From positions 930,001 to 994,000 of the forward strand of contig NZ_CP099993.1 of the NCBI RefSeq assembly GCF_024138125.1: 64,000 nucleotides of DNA. Direction: 5' to 3'. The notes beneath the pieces were generated by a model. That model ran no database searches, was not told the DNA's origin, and saw only the letters and a list, made by a program, of their open reading frames with translations. This document shows positions 52,398 through 62,684 of the stretch, in pieces. Position 1 is the first letter of the stretch, and each line of letters starts with the position of its first letter. The DNA comes from Halorussus salilacus (GTDB lineage: Archaea; Halobacteriota; Halobacteria; Halobacteriales; Haladaptataceae). A program made the translations under genes and the position numbers.

Positions 52398-52654
52398 AAA
52401 CCAGCAATTTAGTTACATTCCTCACAATTATCACGGCGGTTTTTGTTTTACTTTCATCTGTAATCAGTAATTGTTCACATACATGGAAAACTAGCTTGGC
52501 AAAAATGAGTGGTCATAGGGTAGAGTGGTGGGGAAGTAAAATTTCAATAATATACTGGATATTTGTGATAGCGGCTCTTGTGTCTTCAACATTTGCTATT
52601 TATTACATGGTACTGCTTCTTAATGGTGTATTGCGAGTTAGTCCATTAAGTTAG
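52394..52654 (+). CDS. AT-rich two-helix membrane protein
   Basis: 86 residues. Helices LVTFLTIITAVFVLLSSVIS and IYWIFVIAALVSSTFAIYYM flank a short polar loop. Translationally coupled to the 251-residue protein. A membrane partner downstream of a soluble protein recalls small effector or immunity pairs, but nothing specific supports that. Confidence 0.6.
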   Translation: MKTSNLVTFLTIITAVFVLLSSVISNCSHTWKTSLAKMSGHRVEWWGSKISIIYWIFVIAALVSSTFAIYYMVLLLNGVLRVSPLS

Positions 52655-53445
52655 ATTTCCAAGTCTAGTCCCGCCTCCGCCAGCGCCTCGTCCGCGGCGT
52701 ATCCGTCGTGGACCACCAGCGAGACCGCCCGCGCGATGGCCTCTGGGTCGTCGTGCTGGAACACCGACCGGCCCATCGAGACCCCCGCGGCCCCGGCGTC
52801 CATCGCGCCCCGGACCGCGTCGAGGGTCGCCCGGTCCCCCTCGGGTTCGCCGCCCGCGATGACCACGGGCAGGCGGGTCGATTCGACCACGCGCTCGAAG
52901 CTCTCGGCGTCGCCGCTGTAGGCGGTCTTGACCACGTCGGACCCCACCTCCTCGGCGAGTCGGACCGCGTGGCCGAGGCTCTCGGCGTCGTGTTCGTCCA
53001 CGCCCGGCCCGCGGGCGTAGGCCATCGCCAGCACGGGCATGCCGTAGTCGTCGGCCTCGTCCGTGATTTCGGCGAGGTCCTCGATCTGCTCGCGCTCGTA
53101 GTCGCTGCCGACGTTGATGTGGAACGAGACGGCGTCGGCTCCCGCCCGGACCGCCTCCTTGACGGTGCCCGTCACGCGCTTGTCGTTGCTGTCCGGCCCG
53201 ATGGTGGTCGAGGCGTTGAGGTGGACCACGTAGCCCGCGCCGTTCTTGTTCGGGTGGACCCGGGGCGCGATGCCCTTCTGGGTCAGGACCGAGTCGGCCC
53301 CGCCCCGCGTCACCGCGTCGATGGTCGATTCGATGTCCACGAGCCCCTCGACCGCTCCAAGCGTGATGCCGTGGTCCATCGGGACGATCACGTACTTCCC
53401 GTCTGTGCCGATGCGTTCGAGTCGCGCGTCGATTCCCGCAGTCAT
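52651..53445 (-). CDS. 2-amino-3,7-dideoxy-D-threo-hept-6-ulosonate synthase (ADH synthase)
   Basis: 264 residues. DhnA/FBP aldolase-type barrel: YVIVPMDHGITLGAVEGLVD, HLNASTTIGPDSNDKRVTGT, DAVSFHINVGSDYE, KTAYSGDAESFERVVEST (Lys Schiff base) and GVSMGRSVFQHDDP. First step of the archaeal route to 3-dehydroquinate from aspartate semialdehyde. Neighbour of trpCBA and near aroE. Its last codons (GLDLEI) are AT-rich, touching the island border. Confidence 0.94.
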   Translation of the reverse strand: MTAGIDARLERIGTDGKYVIVPMDHGITLGAVEGLVDIESTIDAVTRGGADSVLTQKGIAPRVHPNKNGAGYVVHLNASTTIGPDSNDKRVTGTVKEAVRAGADAVSFHINVGSDYEREQIEDLAEITDEADDYGMPVLAMAYARGPGVDEHDAESLGHAVRLAEEVGSDVVKTAYSGDAESFERVVESTRLPVVIAGGEPEGDRATLDAVRGAMDAGAAGVSMGRSVFQHDDPEAIARAVSLVVHDGYAADEALAEAGLDLEI

Positions 53446-53472
53446 ATTGTGTGAAACTCTGGCAATGTGCGG

Positions 53473-54331
53473 TTAAGTTCGTTCTGGTTCCGGTACTTCG
53501 CTCGCGCCGTCGAGCGCGCCCGCCTTGAGTTCGCGGGCCTTGGCTTCGAGTCGGTCGGCGGCATCTCGGCCGTCGGCCACGATGTCCACGAACGCGCTCC
53601 CGACGATGACGCCGTCCGCGCCGCCCGCGACGATCTCGCGGGCGTGGTCGCGCTCGCTGATGCCGAACCCGACCGCCTTCGGCAGGTCGGTCCGGTCGAG
53701 TCGGCCGAGGCTCCCGTGGGTCCGGTCGCTCACGTCCGAGCGCGCCCCGGTGGTGCCGAGTCGGCCCTGCACGTAGACGAACCCGCTCGCCCGAGAGAGC
53801 ATCCGGTCGAGTCGGTCGTCGGTGGTGGTCGGCGCGACCATGAACACGAGGTCGAGGCCGTGGGCCTCGCAGGCCTCCTTGAGCGGGCCGCTCTCGTCGA
53901 CCGGGAGGTCGGGGACGATGAACCCCGAGATGCCCGCCTCCGCGGCGGCCGCGACGAAGGGCTCCGGGCCTTCGCTCGCGGTTTCACCGCTCGCATCCGA
54001 GGCGCTCCGCGCCTCGCCCGCTCCGTACTGGTAGATGGGGTTGAAGTAGGTCATGCAGACGAGGGGCACGTCCACGTCCTCCCGGAGGTCGGCCACGAGG
54101 TCGAGGTAGCGCTCGGGGGTCATCCCCGCGTCGAGCGCGCGCCGGACGGCCCGCTGGATGGTCGGTCCCTCCGCGATGGGCTCGGAGAAGGGCAGCCCGA
54201 GTTCGACCACGTCGGCCCCGCCCCGGACCAGCGCCCGGACGTGCTCCTTCGTCGACTCGACATCCGGGTCGCCCGCCACGACGTACGACACCAGCGCGGG
54301 TCCGTCGGCGAAGGCGGCTTCGAGGTCGCTC

Positions 54332-54339
<8 letters not shown>
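53473..54339 (-). CDS. trpA: Tryptophan synthase alpha subunit
   Basis: 288 residues from GTG 54339, overlapping the trpB stop by 8 bp. TIM barrel with [20 protein letters not shown] (catalytic Glu), [29 protein letters not shown] (catalytic Asp), [13 protein letters not shown] and [13 protein letters not shown]. An insert of about 16 residues ([16 protein letters not shown]) in the loop after NPIYQYG includes an 8-bp hairpin with loop TCC (53998-54016). Confidence 0.95.
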
Positions 54340-55578
<1,239 letters not shown>

Positions 55579-55582
<4 letters not shown>

Positions 55583-56340
55583 GCGTGTGTCAGCCTCCGC
55601 GTGTTCTCGGTCACGTCTCCCGCCATTATCGCCGACCCGACGAGCAGACCGTCGGCCCCCGCCTCCCGCATCCGCCGGGCGTCCTCGGGCGAGGAGATTC
55701 CGCTCTCGGCGACGAGGGTGACCTCGTCCGGAGCGTGGGGAGCCACCGCCTCGAAGGTTTCGAGGTCGACCTCCAGTCTGGCGAGGTCGCGGTTGTTCAC
55801 GCCGAGTATCTCGGCCCCGGCGTCGAGCGCCTCGCGGAGTTCCGAGCGGTCGTGGACCTCCACGAGGGGCTGGAACCCCCGCCGTTCGGCGGCTTCGACC
55901 AGCTCCGGCAGGTCGTCGCCGACGAACCGCGCGATGAGCAGGACGGCGTCGGCCGCCACCGCGTCGAGCTGCGATTCGTCCAGCACGAAGTCCTTCCGGA
56001 GGACCGGCACGTCCACCGCCTCGCGGACCCGCCGGAGGTTCTCGGGCGACCCGCCGAAGTGGTCGGGTTCGGTCAGCACCGAGAGGGCGGCCGCGCCGCC
56101 CTCGACCATCCGTTCGGCCAGTTCGACGGGGTCGGCCTCGCGGGTGCCGTCGGTCGTCGGACTCGTCGGTTTGACCTCCGCGATCACGGGCACGCGCCCC
56201 TCGGATTCGGCCCGGGCGAGCGCGTCGGGGAGCGACCGAGCCTCGACCGACAGGTCCCCCTCTCGGGGGTCGCCGCGCGCCTCGGCGGCCCGCAGGATGG
56301 ACCGAACCGCTGGCGCGAGTTCCTCGCTTTCGTTCATCAT
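55579..56340 (-). CDS. trpC: Indole-3-glycerol phosphate synthase
   Basis: 253 residues. [15 protein letters not shown] (catalytic Lys/Glu), [64 protein letters not shown]. First gene of trpCBA. A second Met at codon 2. The TATA/TGTACA region is immediately upstream. Confidence 0.95.
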
Positions 56341-56370
56341 TGTGCATCAACGGACGGAATTGTACATAAG
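56341..56370 (-). promoter_or_regulatory. trpC promoter with TGTACA box
   Basis: TGTACA at 56361-56366 overlaps the presumed TATA sequence (minus strand CTTATGTACA), about 25 bases from the trpC start. A related TGTGCA lies at 56341-56346. TGTACA is the TRP box bound by TrpY in Methanothermobacter (established); its use here is inference. Confidence 0.5.
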
Positions 56371-56432
56371 GCTTGCGCTGGTGGGTCGCCCCTCGCGGAA
56401 TCTTCAAGTCCCGACCGGCCCAACCCCGAGGT

Positions 56433-56903
56433 ATGGACGACACGGGCGACGTTGCCGGAATCTTCGCGCGCGAATCACCGTATCTGGGCCGCCACGTCCA
56501 GATCGGAGTCGCGAGCGGACGCGTGGTCAGCGTCTCGTTCCCCGACTCGCCCGACGACGAGGCCGCCGATGACCACGACCTGCTCGACCGCATCTTCGAC
56601 TATCTGGGCGGCGTGGAGGACGACTTCAGCGACGTGGCGGTCGCGCTCACGGTGCCGACCGTCCACCGCCGGGTGCTGGAGCGCGTCCGCGAGATTCCGT
56701 ACGGCGAGCAGATAAACGTCGAGACGCTGGCCCGGATGACCAGCGGCGTCGACCACACCGACGAGGACGACCTGAACGACGTGCGAACCGCGCTCGACGA
56801 GAACCCCGCGCCCCTCCTGATTCCCGACCACCGGGTGCGCGACGGGCCGAGCGCCGCGCCCCCGAGCGTCGAGCAAAAGCTTCGGTCGCTGGAGGAACTG
56901 TAG
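56433..56903 (+). CDS. MGMT-family (alkyltransferase-like) protein lacking the active Cys
   Basis: 156 residues from ATG 56433. The C-terminal MGMT DNA-binding domain is clear: [22 protein letters not shown] and [13 protein letters not shown]. The reactive Cys of PCHRV is Asp (PDHRV), so methyl transfer is not expected. Alkyltransferase-like proteins bind alkylated DNA and flag it for repair. Divergent from trpC. Confidence 0.82.
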   Translation: MDDTGDVAGIFARESPYLGRHVQIGVASGRVVSVSFPDSPDDEAADDHDLLDRIFDYLGGVEDDFSDVAVALTVPTVHRRVLERVREIPYGEQINVETLARMTSGVDHTDEDDLNDVRTALDENPAPLLIPDHRVRDGPSAAPPSVEQKLRSLEEL

Positions 56904-56930
56904 GGACGAATCCGTCGTTTCGAAAATCGT

Positions 56931-57018
56931 CACTTTCTACCCCGCACGACCCCCCACTTTCCACCCCGCACGAATTCCCACTTTCCACCCCACACGAATT
57001 CCCACTTTCCACTCCGGC
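56931..57018. repeat. 24-bp tandem repeat, four copies
   Basis: CACTTTCYACCCCGCACGA-type units start at 56931, 56955, 56979 and 57003, exactly 24 bp apart, with a few changes. They lie just 3' of the MGMT-like gene. Confidence 0.9.
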
Positions 57019-57056
57019 GCGTGCTGGCGTGGGCCGCGGTTTGGCCCACGCCGACA

Positions 57057-57632
57057 CGCGCGAGGGACGAGCATCGGAGCGAGGAGTGAAACGACGAGCG
57101 AGAAGCGCAGTCGGTTGGGGAGGACGTGGCCTGCGGTCGCGGTGCAGTTGCGGTGCGGTTGCGGTACTCCTAGGTGACGGCAGTAGCGAGCGCAGACTTG
57201 GCGGACACTGAAACGTCGGTCAGCACGAAGCTAGCTACTCCCGGCATCTAGTCGCGGTACTCCTAGGTGACGGCAGTAGCGAGCGCAGACTCGGCGGACA
57301 CTGAAACGTCGGTCAGCACGAAGCTAGCTACTCCCGGCATCTAGTCGCGGTGCGGTTGCAGTACTCCTAGGTGACGGCAGTAGCGAGCGCAGACTCGGCG
57401 GACACTGAAACGTCGGTCAGCACGAAGCTAGCTACTCCCGGCATCTAGTCGCGGTGCAGTTGCAGTACTCCTAGGTGACGGCAGTAGCGAGCGCAGATTC
57501 GACGGACACTGAAACGTCGGTCAGCACGAAGCTAGCTACTCCCGGCACCTATGAAGACCGCACCTCGTCCTCCCCAGCCTCCTCACTCCCTCACTTCGTT
57601 CGGTCGTGAGTCCCTCGCGCGTTCCTCGCGCG
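57057..57632. repeat. Composite repeat: inverted family-2 ends enclosing four tandem units
   Basis: Left end 57057-57175 (plus) and right end 57550-57632 (minus) are copies of repeat family 2. Between them, four units start at 57165, 57258, 57362 and 57466 (spacing 93, 104, 104). Each unit opens with TACTCCTAGGTGACGGCAGT and closes with AAGCTAGCTACTCCCGGCAT, and these ends are imperfect inverted repeats of each other. No gene is seen in the 794-bp spacer. Confidence 0.85.
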
Positions 57633-57697
57633 CCGAGTAGAAGGACAGCTATCGAAACACGCCATCGAACGACGACTACCGAGAAACGTACTCCCCC

Positions 57698-58135
57698 TTA
57701 CCGCTCTTCGGAGTCCAGCACCCGAATCTGGTCGCCCCGGACCGTCACCGGAATCGGGACCGTCGCCTCGTACAGCTCGACCGTCACCTGGTCTTTGCCC
57801 TCGTCGATGCGCTGGACCTGCGCCTTCTCGCCCTTGAACGGTCCGGCGATGAGTTCCACGATGTCGCCCTCCGCGATGCCCTCCACGTCGGGGGTCGGCG
57901 ACAGGAAGTGCTCGACCTCAGAGATACTGCTCTCGCCCGGAACGATGTTGCGGGCGTGGGGAATCTCTTCGAGGACGCGGCTGATGACGGCGTTGTTGTC
58001 GGCCTCGACCATCACGTAGCTCGTCAGCGAGTCGGGCGCGAGCGCGGCGTGAATCTCGGGCTCCTCGCGGTTGATTATCATGTCCGCGACGGTGCGCTCC
58101 TGACTCGCGGTCGTCTTGACTGCGTACATTGGCAT
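57698..58135 (-). CDS. spt5: Transcription elongation factor Spt5
   Basis: 145 residues from MPMYAVKTTASQERTVAD. NGN domain (1-85, TSYVMVEADNNAVISRVLEE) that binds the RNA polymerase clamp, and a KOW domain (EGDIVELIAGPFKGEKAQVQ). Archaeal Spt5 is the universal NusG homologue. Follows secE in the ftsZ1-secE-spt5 order usual in haloarchaea. Confidence 0.96.
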   Translation of the reverse strand: MPMYAVKTTASQERTVADMIINREEPEIHAALAPDSLTSYVMVEADNNAVISRVLEEIPHARNIVPGESSISEVEHFLSPTPDVEGIAEGDIVELIAGPFKGEKAQVQRIDEGKDQVTVELYEATVPIPVTVRGDQIRVLDSEER

Positions 58136-58144
58136 TCCGATCAC

Positions 58145-58312
58145 CTATGCCGGGATGAAGCTCATGACGGCGTAGATCATGAAGCCGAGCAGTCCCACGA
58201 GGACGATTCCCGCACCGGCGATCTTCGAGATCTTCGAGAACTCCTCCCACGAGGGCGTGCTGGCGAGCTTCAGCACCCGCACGTACGACGTGAGGTCTAG
58301 CTTGACGTCCAT
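58145..58312 (-). CDS. secE: Preprotein translocase subunit SecE (Sec61 gamma)
   Basis: 55 residues: MDVKLDLTSYVRVLKLASTP at the start, SWEEFSKISKIAGAGIVLVG (amphipathic helix then membrane helix) and LLGFMIYAVMSFIPA at the end. Single-helix SecE typical of archaea. Stop 9 bp before the Spt5 start. The presumed TATA (minus GATAGAAAAAGG) is near 58347. Confidence 0.93.
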   Translation of the reverse strand: MDVKLDLTSYVRVLKLASTPSWEEFSKISKIAGAGIVLVGLLGFMIYAVMSFIPA

Positions 58313-58492
58313 TGTTGTCGGGAGTTAGGGAGCGACCTTTTTCTATCTATTGCTCTGTTACGGCGGCCAGACCGGCGAGCGTCGCGACTGTTCGGGGGTC
58401 GAACGAGGGAAACGCGGGGGACCGACCGCGACGGGCGGCGGTGGCGAGCCCCGATGGCAGACGCCACCGAAGCGCGGACCCGGAGTCGGGGG

Positions 58493-59632
58493 CTACTCGA
58501 CGTAGTCGATGTCCTGGAGCTTCTGGTTGGCCTTGGCCTGCTGGGCCTCGTTGCGGCCGTAGATTTGGGGGGACTCGACGCCCGTGACGACTATCATGGT
58601 GCGCATCTCGCCGTCGAGTTCCTCGTCGATGGAGGTGCCCCAGATGATGCGGGCGTCGGGGTCGATGCGGTCGTATATCTCCTCGACCACGCCCTCGGCC
58701 TCCTCGATGGACATGTCGTTGCCGCCGGTCACGTTCACGAGCGCGGAGTTCGCGCCCGAGATGTCCACGTCGAGCAGGGGCGACCGGAGCGCCGACTTCA
58801 CCGAGTCCTGTGCCTTGGCGTCCGAGTCGCTCTCGCCAAGCCCGATCATCGCCACGCCGCCCTTCTCCATCACGGTGCGCACGTCGGCGAAGTCGAGGTT
58901 GACGAGGCCGGGCTTGGTGATGAGTTCGGTGATGCCCTTGACCGAGCGCATCAGCACCTCGTCGGCGACCTTGAACGCCTGCCGAACCGGGAGCTTGCCC
59001 ACCGAGTCGAGCAGGCGGTCGTTGGGCACCACGATGACGGTGTCGCTCACGTCACGCAGACGCTCCAGTCCGGCCTCGGCGTTGGTCCGGCGGACCTCGC
59101 CCTCCGCGGTGAACGGCGTGGTGACGATGGAGATGGTGAGCGCGCCCGACTCGCGGGCGGCCTTCGCGACCACGGGCGCGGAGCCGGTACCGGTCCCGCC
59201 GCCGAGCCCGGCGGTCACGAACACCATGTCCGACCCCTGAATCGCGTCGTAAATCTCTTCCTGACTTTCGAGGGCGGCCTCCTCGCCGACCTGCGGCAGC
59301 GAGCCAGCGCCCCGGCCCTGGGTCTTCTGCTCGCCCATCAGAATCTTGGTGTCGGCCTCGATCTCCACGAGGTGCTGTACGTCGGTGTTGGCGGCCACGA
59401 GCTTCGCGCCGTGGATGCCCTCCTCGGCCATCCGGTTGACCGTGTTGCCACCGGCTCCGCCACAGCCCACGACCGTGATGTCGGTCTGGAGGTCCTGGAG
59501 AACGTCTTTCAGCTCCTCGTCGGTCATCGTCCCCGAGGGGTTCACGTCCTGGGCCCCAGCCCCCGAAGCGGGCTGCCGGGAGGAGGTGTCCTCCTCGGCT
59601 TCCTCGATGGCGTCTTCGACTAGCGAGTCCAT
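58493..59632 (-). CDS. ftsZ1: Cell division protein FtsZ1
   Basis: 379 residues from [15 protein letters not shown]. Tubulin/Fts[41 protein letters not shown] (tubulin signature), DNPNRL-like [16 protein letters not shown] and the C-terminal domain to [20 protein letters not shown]. The N-terminal extension of about 45 residues is typical of haloarchaeal FtsZ1. Upstream are ATAATTACG (TATA) and the palindrome ATGTCTGACAT at 59688-59698. Confidence 0.95.
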   Translation of the reverse strand: MDSLVEDAIEEAEEDTSSRQPASGAGAQDVNPSGTMTDEELKDVLQDLQTDITVVGCGGAGGNTVNRMAEEGIHGAKLVAANTDVQHLVEIEADTKILMGEQKTQGRGAGSLPQVGEEAALESQEEIYDAIQGSDMVFVTAGLGGGTGTGSAPVVAKAARESGALTISIVTTPFTAEGEVRRTNAEAGLERLRDVSDTVIVVPNDRLLDSVGKLPVRQAFKVADEVLMRSVKGITELITKPGLVNLDFADVRTVMEKGGVAMIGLGESDSDAKAQDSVKSALRSPLLDVDISGANSALVNVTGGNDMSIEEAEGVVEEIYDRIDPDARIIWGTSIDEELDGEMRTMIVVTGVESPQIYGRNEAQQAKANQKLQDIDYVE

Positions 59633-59687
59633 GCTGAAGTTGCCTTGAGAACGGAGCGTAATTATCTTTCCCCTCTCTGTCGGACGA

Positions 59688-59698
59688 ATGTCTGACAT
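59688..59698. promoter_or_regulatory. Palindrome ATGTCTGACAT upstream of ftsZ1
   Basis: Perfect 5-1-5 inverted repeat, about 25 bp upstream of the ftsZ1 TATA box at 59660-59668 (minus AAGATAATT). Possible operator or activator site; unproven. Confidence 0.35.
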
Positions 59699-59748
59699 CT
59701 GGTGACAGTTCGGCGCGAGAACGGGTGTCGCGCGGGGAATCCCCGGAC

Positions 59749-61095
59749 TCAGACCGGGAACCGCCGAACCCGCTCGCTTCTGACCGCCTCGGGGGAAATC
59801 TGCGCGCCCTCGACCTCGACCGCCTCGCCCGCCGACAGTCTGCCGAACGCCGGACCCTCCTCGACCCCCAGTTCGCGCGCCTTCTCGGGGTCGAAGGCGA
59901 CCTCGCGCGCGACGACCGCGTCGGCCTCGCGCGCGACCGACTCGTACTTCGATTCGAGCACCCCGGCCAGCGCCCCGACGAGCGATTCGCGGTCCCTCGG
60001 ACCGCGAATCGCGGCCCGACCGACCGCGCGGGTGCCGCTCTGCTCGGTCTCGAACGCGAGCGCGTGGGCCGCGACCGCCTCGCGTGCCGCGTCGGGGTCG
60101 ATTCCCTGTGCCTCCGCGAGCAGGTCGTCGGGGAGCGCGACGAGTTCGTAGTCGTCCGTGCCGCGACCGTCGTCGGCGACCCCGCCCGCGGCGGGGTCGC
60201 CGAACCGCAGGCCCTCGCCGACCGTCGAGAGGTCGGCCTCCAGTCGCTCGACGAGGCCGAGCGGGACGCCGGTCGTCTCGCGGACCCACGTCTCGCTCAC
60301 GACCCGGTAGCCCAGTTCCTCGATAACGGCTTCGAGGTCGGGACGGTCGCCGTCGAGGACGGCGACCTCGGCGCGACTCCGCTCGAACGCGCGCCGGATC
60401 ACCTCGCGGTTCTCGGCGGGCGCGCCCAACGCCGCGAGTCCCCAGTCGGCCGCGACGTGGCCGACCGCCCAGTCGGTCTCGCGGGCGATGCGCGAAAATC
60501 GCGGCGCGTAGTGGTTGCCGCCGAACCCGACCAACTGTCTCGGGCGGTGGGCCGCGACTCCCTCCAGATCGAGGACCGCGCGGGCGACCGCCCGCGCGGC
60601 CGCGGGGTCGTCCCACTGGGGGTCGTCGCTCCCGAGTTCCGCGAACATCGAGGGGACGCCGACCGCCGAGGGACCGTGGTGGGTGCACTCCATCCCGACC
60701 TCGTAGCCCTCGGGCGCGCGGTCGGCGAAGGCAGAGAGCAGGCGGGCGTGGGCGTTCGGACACGCTTCGGCGAGTCGGCCCTCGCGACCGCCGAACTCCG
60801 CGGGACCGAAGTTGCCCGTGAAGTGGGCGGTCAGGAGGGGGCCGGTGTCCCCCGAGTGCCGGGAGACGAACACGAGGAGGTCGGGGTCGGCGAAGGGTTC
60901 GGCCGCGTCCTCGATGTCGAGGTGGAGGTCCTCGAACTCCCGGAGTTCGAACCCCTCGCGTCGGTAGTATCGGCCGCCGCCCTCGGCGTCGGGGCGGGCG
61001 TCGTCCTCGCGACGCTCCCAGTCGGCGAGGTCGAGCAGGTGGTCGCCGATGTGAACCGAGGCCGAGTCGGCCCTGCTGACGACGATGGCTATCAC
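59749..61095 (-). CDS. dtdA: D-aminoacyl-tRNA deacylase DtdA
   Basis: 448 residues from GTG 61095 ([20 protein letters not shown]); no ATG fits. N-terminal DtdA domain with [21 protein letters not shown] and [22 protein letters not shown] (His-rich catalytic region), [20 protein letters not shown]. Hydrolyses D-aminoacyl-tRNA to prevent misincorporation. Haloarchaeal forms have an added C-terminal domain (about 290-448), seen here. Confidence 0.92.
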   Translation of the reverse strand: MIAIVVSRADSASVHIGDHLLDLADWERREDDARPDAEGGGRYYRREGFELREFEDLHLDIEDAAEPFADPDLLVFVSRHSGDTGPLLTAHFTGNFGPAEFGGREGRLAEACPNAHARLLSAFADRAPEGYEVGMECTHHGPSAVGVPSMFAELGSDDPQWDDPAAARAVARAVLDLEGVAAHRPRQLVGFGGNHYAPRFSRIARETDWAVGHVAADWGLAALGAPAENREVIRRAFERSRAEVAVLDGDRPDLEAVIEELGYRVVSETWVRETTGVPLGLVERLEADLSTVGEGLRFGDPAAGGVADDGRGTDDYELVALPDDLLAEAQGIDPDAAREAVAAHALAFETEQSGTRAVGRAAIRGPRDRESLVGALAGVLESKYESVAREADAVVAREVAFDPEKARELGVEEGPAFGRLSAGEAVEVEGAQISPEAVRSERVRRFPV

Positions 61096-61173
61096 GGTCG
61101 GGTGTAGGTCGGGCGAGCGCGAAAAGCGCGTCGGAACCGCGACGGTCCCGAACCGCGACCGCTCGGGCGACTT

Positions 61174-61224
61174 CCCAGCGCCGACGACTTCCCAGCGCCG
61201 ACGACTGCCCAGCGCCGACGACTG
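61174..61224. repeat. 17-bp tandem repeat, three copies
   Basis: CCCAGCGCCGACGACT plus T or G starts at 61174, 61191 and 61208. The last copy runs into the hairpin at 61213-61260. Confidence 0.85.
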
Positions 61225-61260
61225 ACCCGCGTCGGTGCCGACGCGGGTCAGTCGTCGGCG
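61213..61260. terminator. Perfect 23-bp hairpin at the antiporter 3' end
   Basis: Arms 61213-61235 and 61238-61260 pair exactly with loop TG. The antiporter stop codon is inside the right arm, so this stem includes the last four codons of that gene. Confidence 0.65.
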
Positions 61261-62594
61261 TGGTCCACCGACTCGCTGCCGCCGGGGAGGGCGTCGCGGG
61301 CGTTCGAGACCGTGCGGCCGAATATCCACCGGAGTTCGTCGCGCCGGGCCACGAACAGCACCGAGCCCAGAAGGAGGTAGACGGCGGTGTAGCCGTAGAG
61401 GAGAAGGATGGACAGCTCGGTCGCCGCGGGTTCGGCGACCGTCCGAATCACCCAGAACTCCACGGCGACCTGGGAGGCGAACAGCGCGAGCAGGACGAGC
61501 GCCTCCCGGACGCTGATGCTGAAGTTGGCGAGCACGCCGATGGCGAAGAAGCTCTGGGCCGCGGTGATCCATATCTCGACGGCCTGCTTCTCGTCGAACG
61601 GGAGGCTCCCGACTCGTCCGAGCGCGATGCTGTAGACCACCGCGAGCGTCCCGATGAGCAGAGTCCACTGATTGAGCTTCGAGGAGATGAGCGCGTTGAA
61701 CCCGGCGGTCGAGCGCGCCTTGTTCACGAGGTACGCGACCACGATGAGCTCGGGCGATTCGGACGCCAGCGGCGCTATCCACTGAATCATGAAGAACGGC
61801 GGGATGCCAGCCGACAGCCCGATCTCCTCCAATCCGTGGGCGAACGGGTGGACAGCGACGTAGATCATCGCGCCGGAGTACGCAAAGAGGAACAGGACCG
61901 TCGCGATTCGCGGGGCCTTCGAGAACCGCTGGAGGTACCGCGGGACCCCGACCTGCTCGTCGTGGGCGTCGACGTCGCCGCGGATGATGATGGCGATGTA
62001 GGCGACGTAGATGCTGACCAGCACGAGGGTGTCGACGACGCCGATACCCGCTCCCAGCGGGACGAAGAACGCGAACGCGGTCGCGGCGAGCAGGAAGGCG
62101 ATTTCGAGCGCGAGGTCGCGGTCGAGTTCGACCCGGTTTCGCAGGAACCCCGGTCGCTCGACCACCGCGGGGTCGTCGCCGCTGCGCGACCGATACACCG
62201 TGAACAGCGCGATTCCCGACCACCCGAGACCGATGAGGATGCGGTTCGCGCCGGTCATGTTCGCCACCGCGAGGTTCCCGGCCTCGATGCCGCGCTCGGT
62301 GCCCGCGTTCGCGCCCGCGGTCCACGCGTACAGCGCGTCGACGGCGTACTCGGGCGCGACCGCCAGCACCGCGAGGACGGCTATCGCGAACGCCCGCGGC
62401 ACGTCCTTCTCGGCGGTCTCGGCACCCCAGGCGAGCAGGAACGACGCGCCGAGGACCGAGAGGCCGGTGATAGCCACCACGCCGACGACGCCGACCGAGT
62501 CGGCCGAACCGGTCAGGTAGGTCGCGAGCCACGGGGCGGTGAGGGCCAGCGCGAGCGCGACCGCGAGTAGCGGGTGGCGTACTGGGCTGTACAT
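61248..62594 (-). CDS. Sodium/calcium exchanger-family membrane protein
   Basis: 448 residues, about 11-12 membrane segments. CaCA alpha repeats are recognisable: [20 protein letters not shown] with [20 protein letters not shown], and [20 protein letters not shown] with [15 protein letters not shown] (acidic cores E-Y and ES-PE). It differs from the second antiporter gene nearby and resembles the haloarchaeal sodium:calcium antiporter-like group. Ion not certain. Confidence 0.85.
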   Translation of the reverse strand: MYSPVRHPLLAVALALALTAPWLATYLTGSADSVGVVGVVAITGLSVLGASFLLAWGAETAEKDVPRAFAIAVLAVLAVAPEYAVDALYAWTAGANAGTERGIEAGNLAVANMTGANRILIGLGWSGIALFTVYRSRSGDDPAVVERPGFLRNRVELDRDLALEIAFLLAATAFAFFVPLGAGIGVVDTLVLVSIYVAYIAIIIRGDVDAHDEQVGVPRYLQRFSKAPRIATVLFLFAYSGAMIYVAVHPFAHGLEEIGLSAGIPPFFMIQWIAPLASESPELIVVAYLVNKARSTAGFNALISSKLNQWTLLIGTLAVVYSIALGRVGSLPFDEKQAVEIWITAAQSFFAIGVLANFSISVREALVLLALFASQVAVEFWVIRTVAEPAATELSILLLYGYTAVYLLLGSVLFVARRDELRWIFGRTVSNARDALPGGSESVDHADD

Positions 62595-62684
62595 CTGGCT
62601 CGGTGTTCGTAGACGCCCCGCGAAAGTAGGCCTTGCGCTGCAGTTCCGGGAATACGCGCAGTTCCGGGAATACGAGCCCTCGCG

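Noticed and set aside
52651..52700. Possible attachment site at the ADH synthase 3' end
   Set aside because: The last codons are AT-rich and touch the island, but no matching direct repeat was found at the other border.
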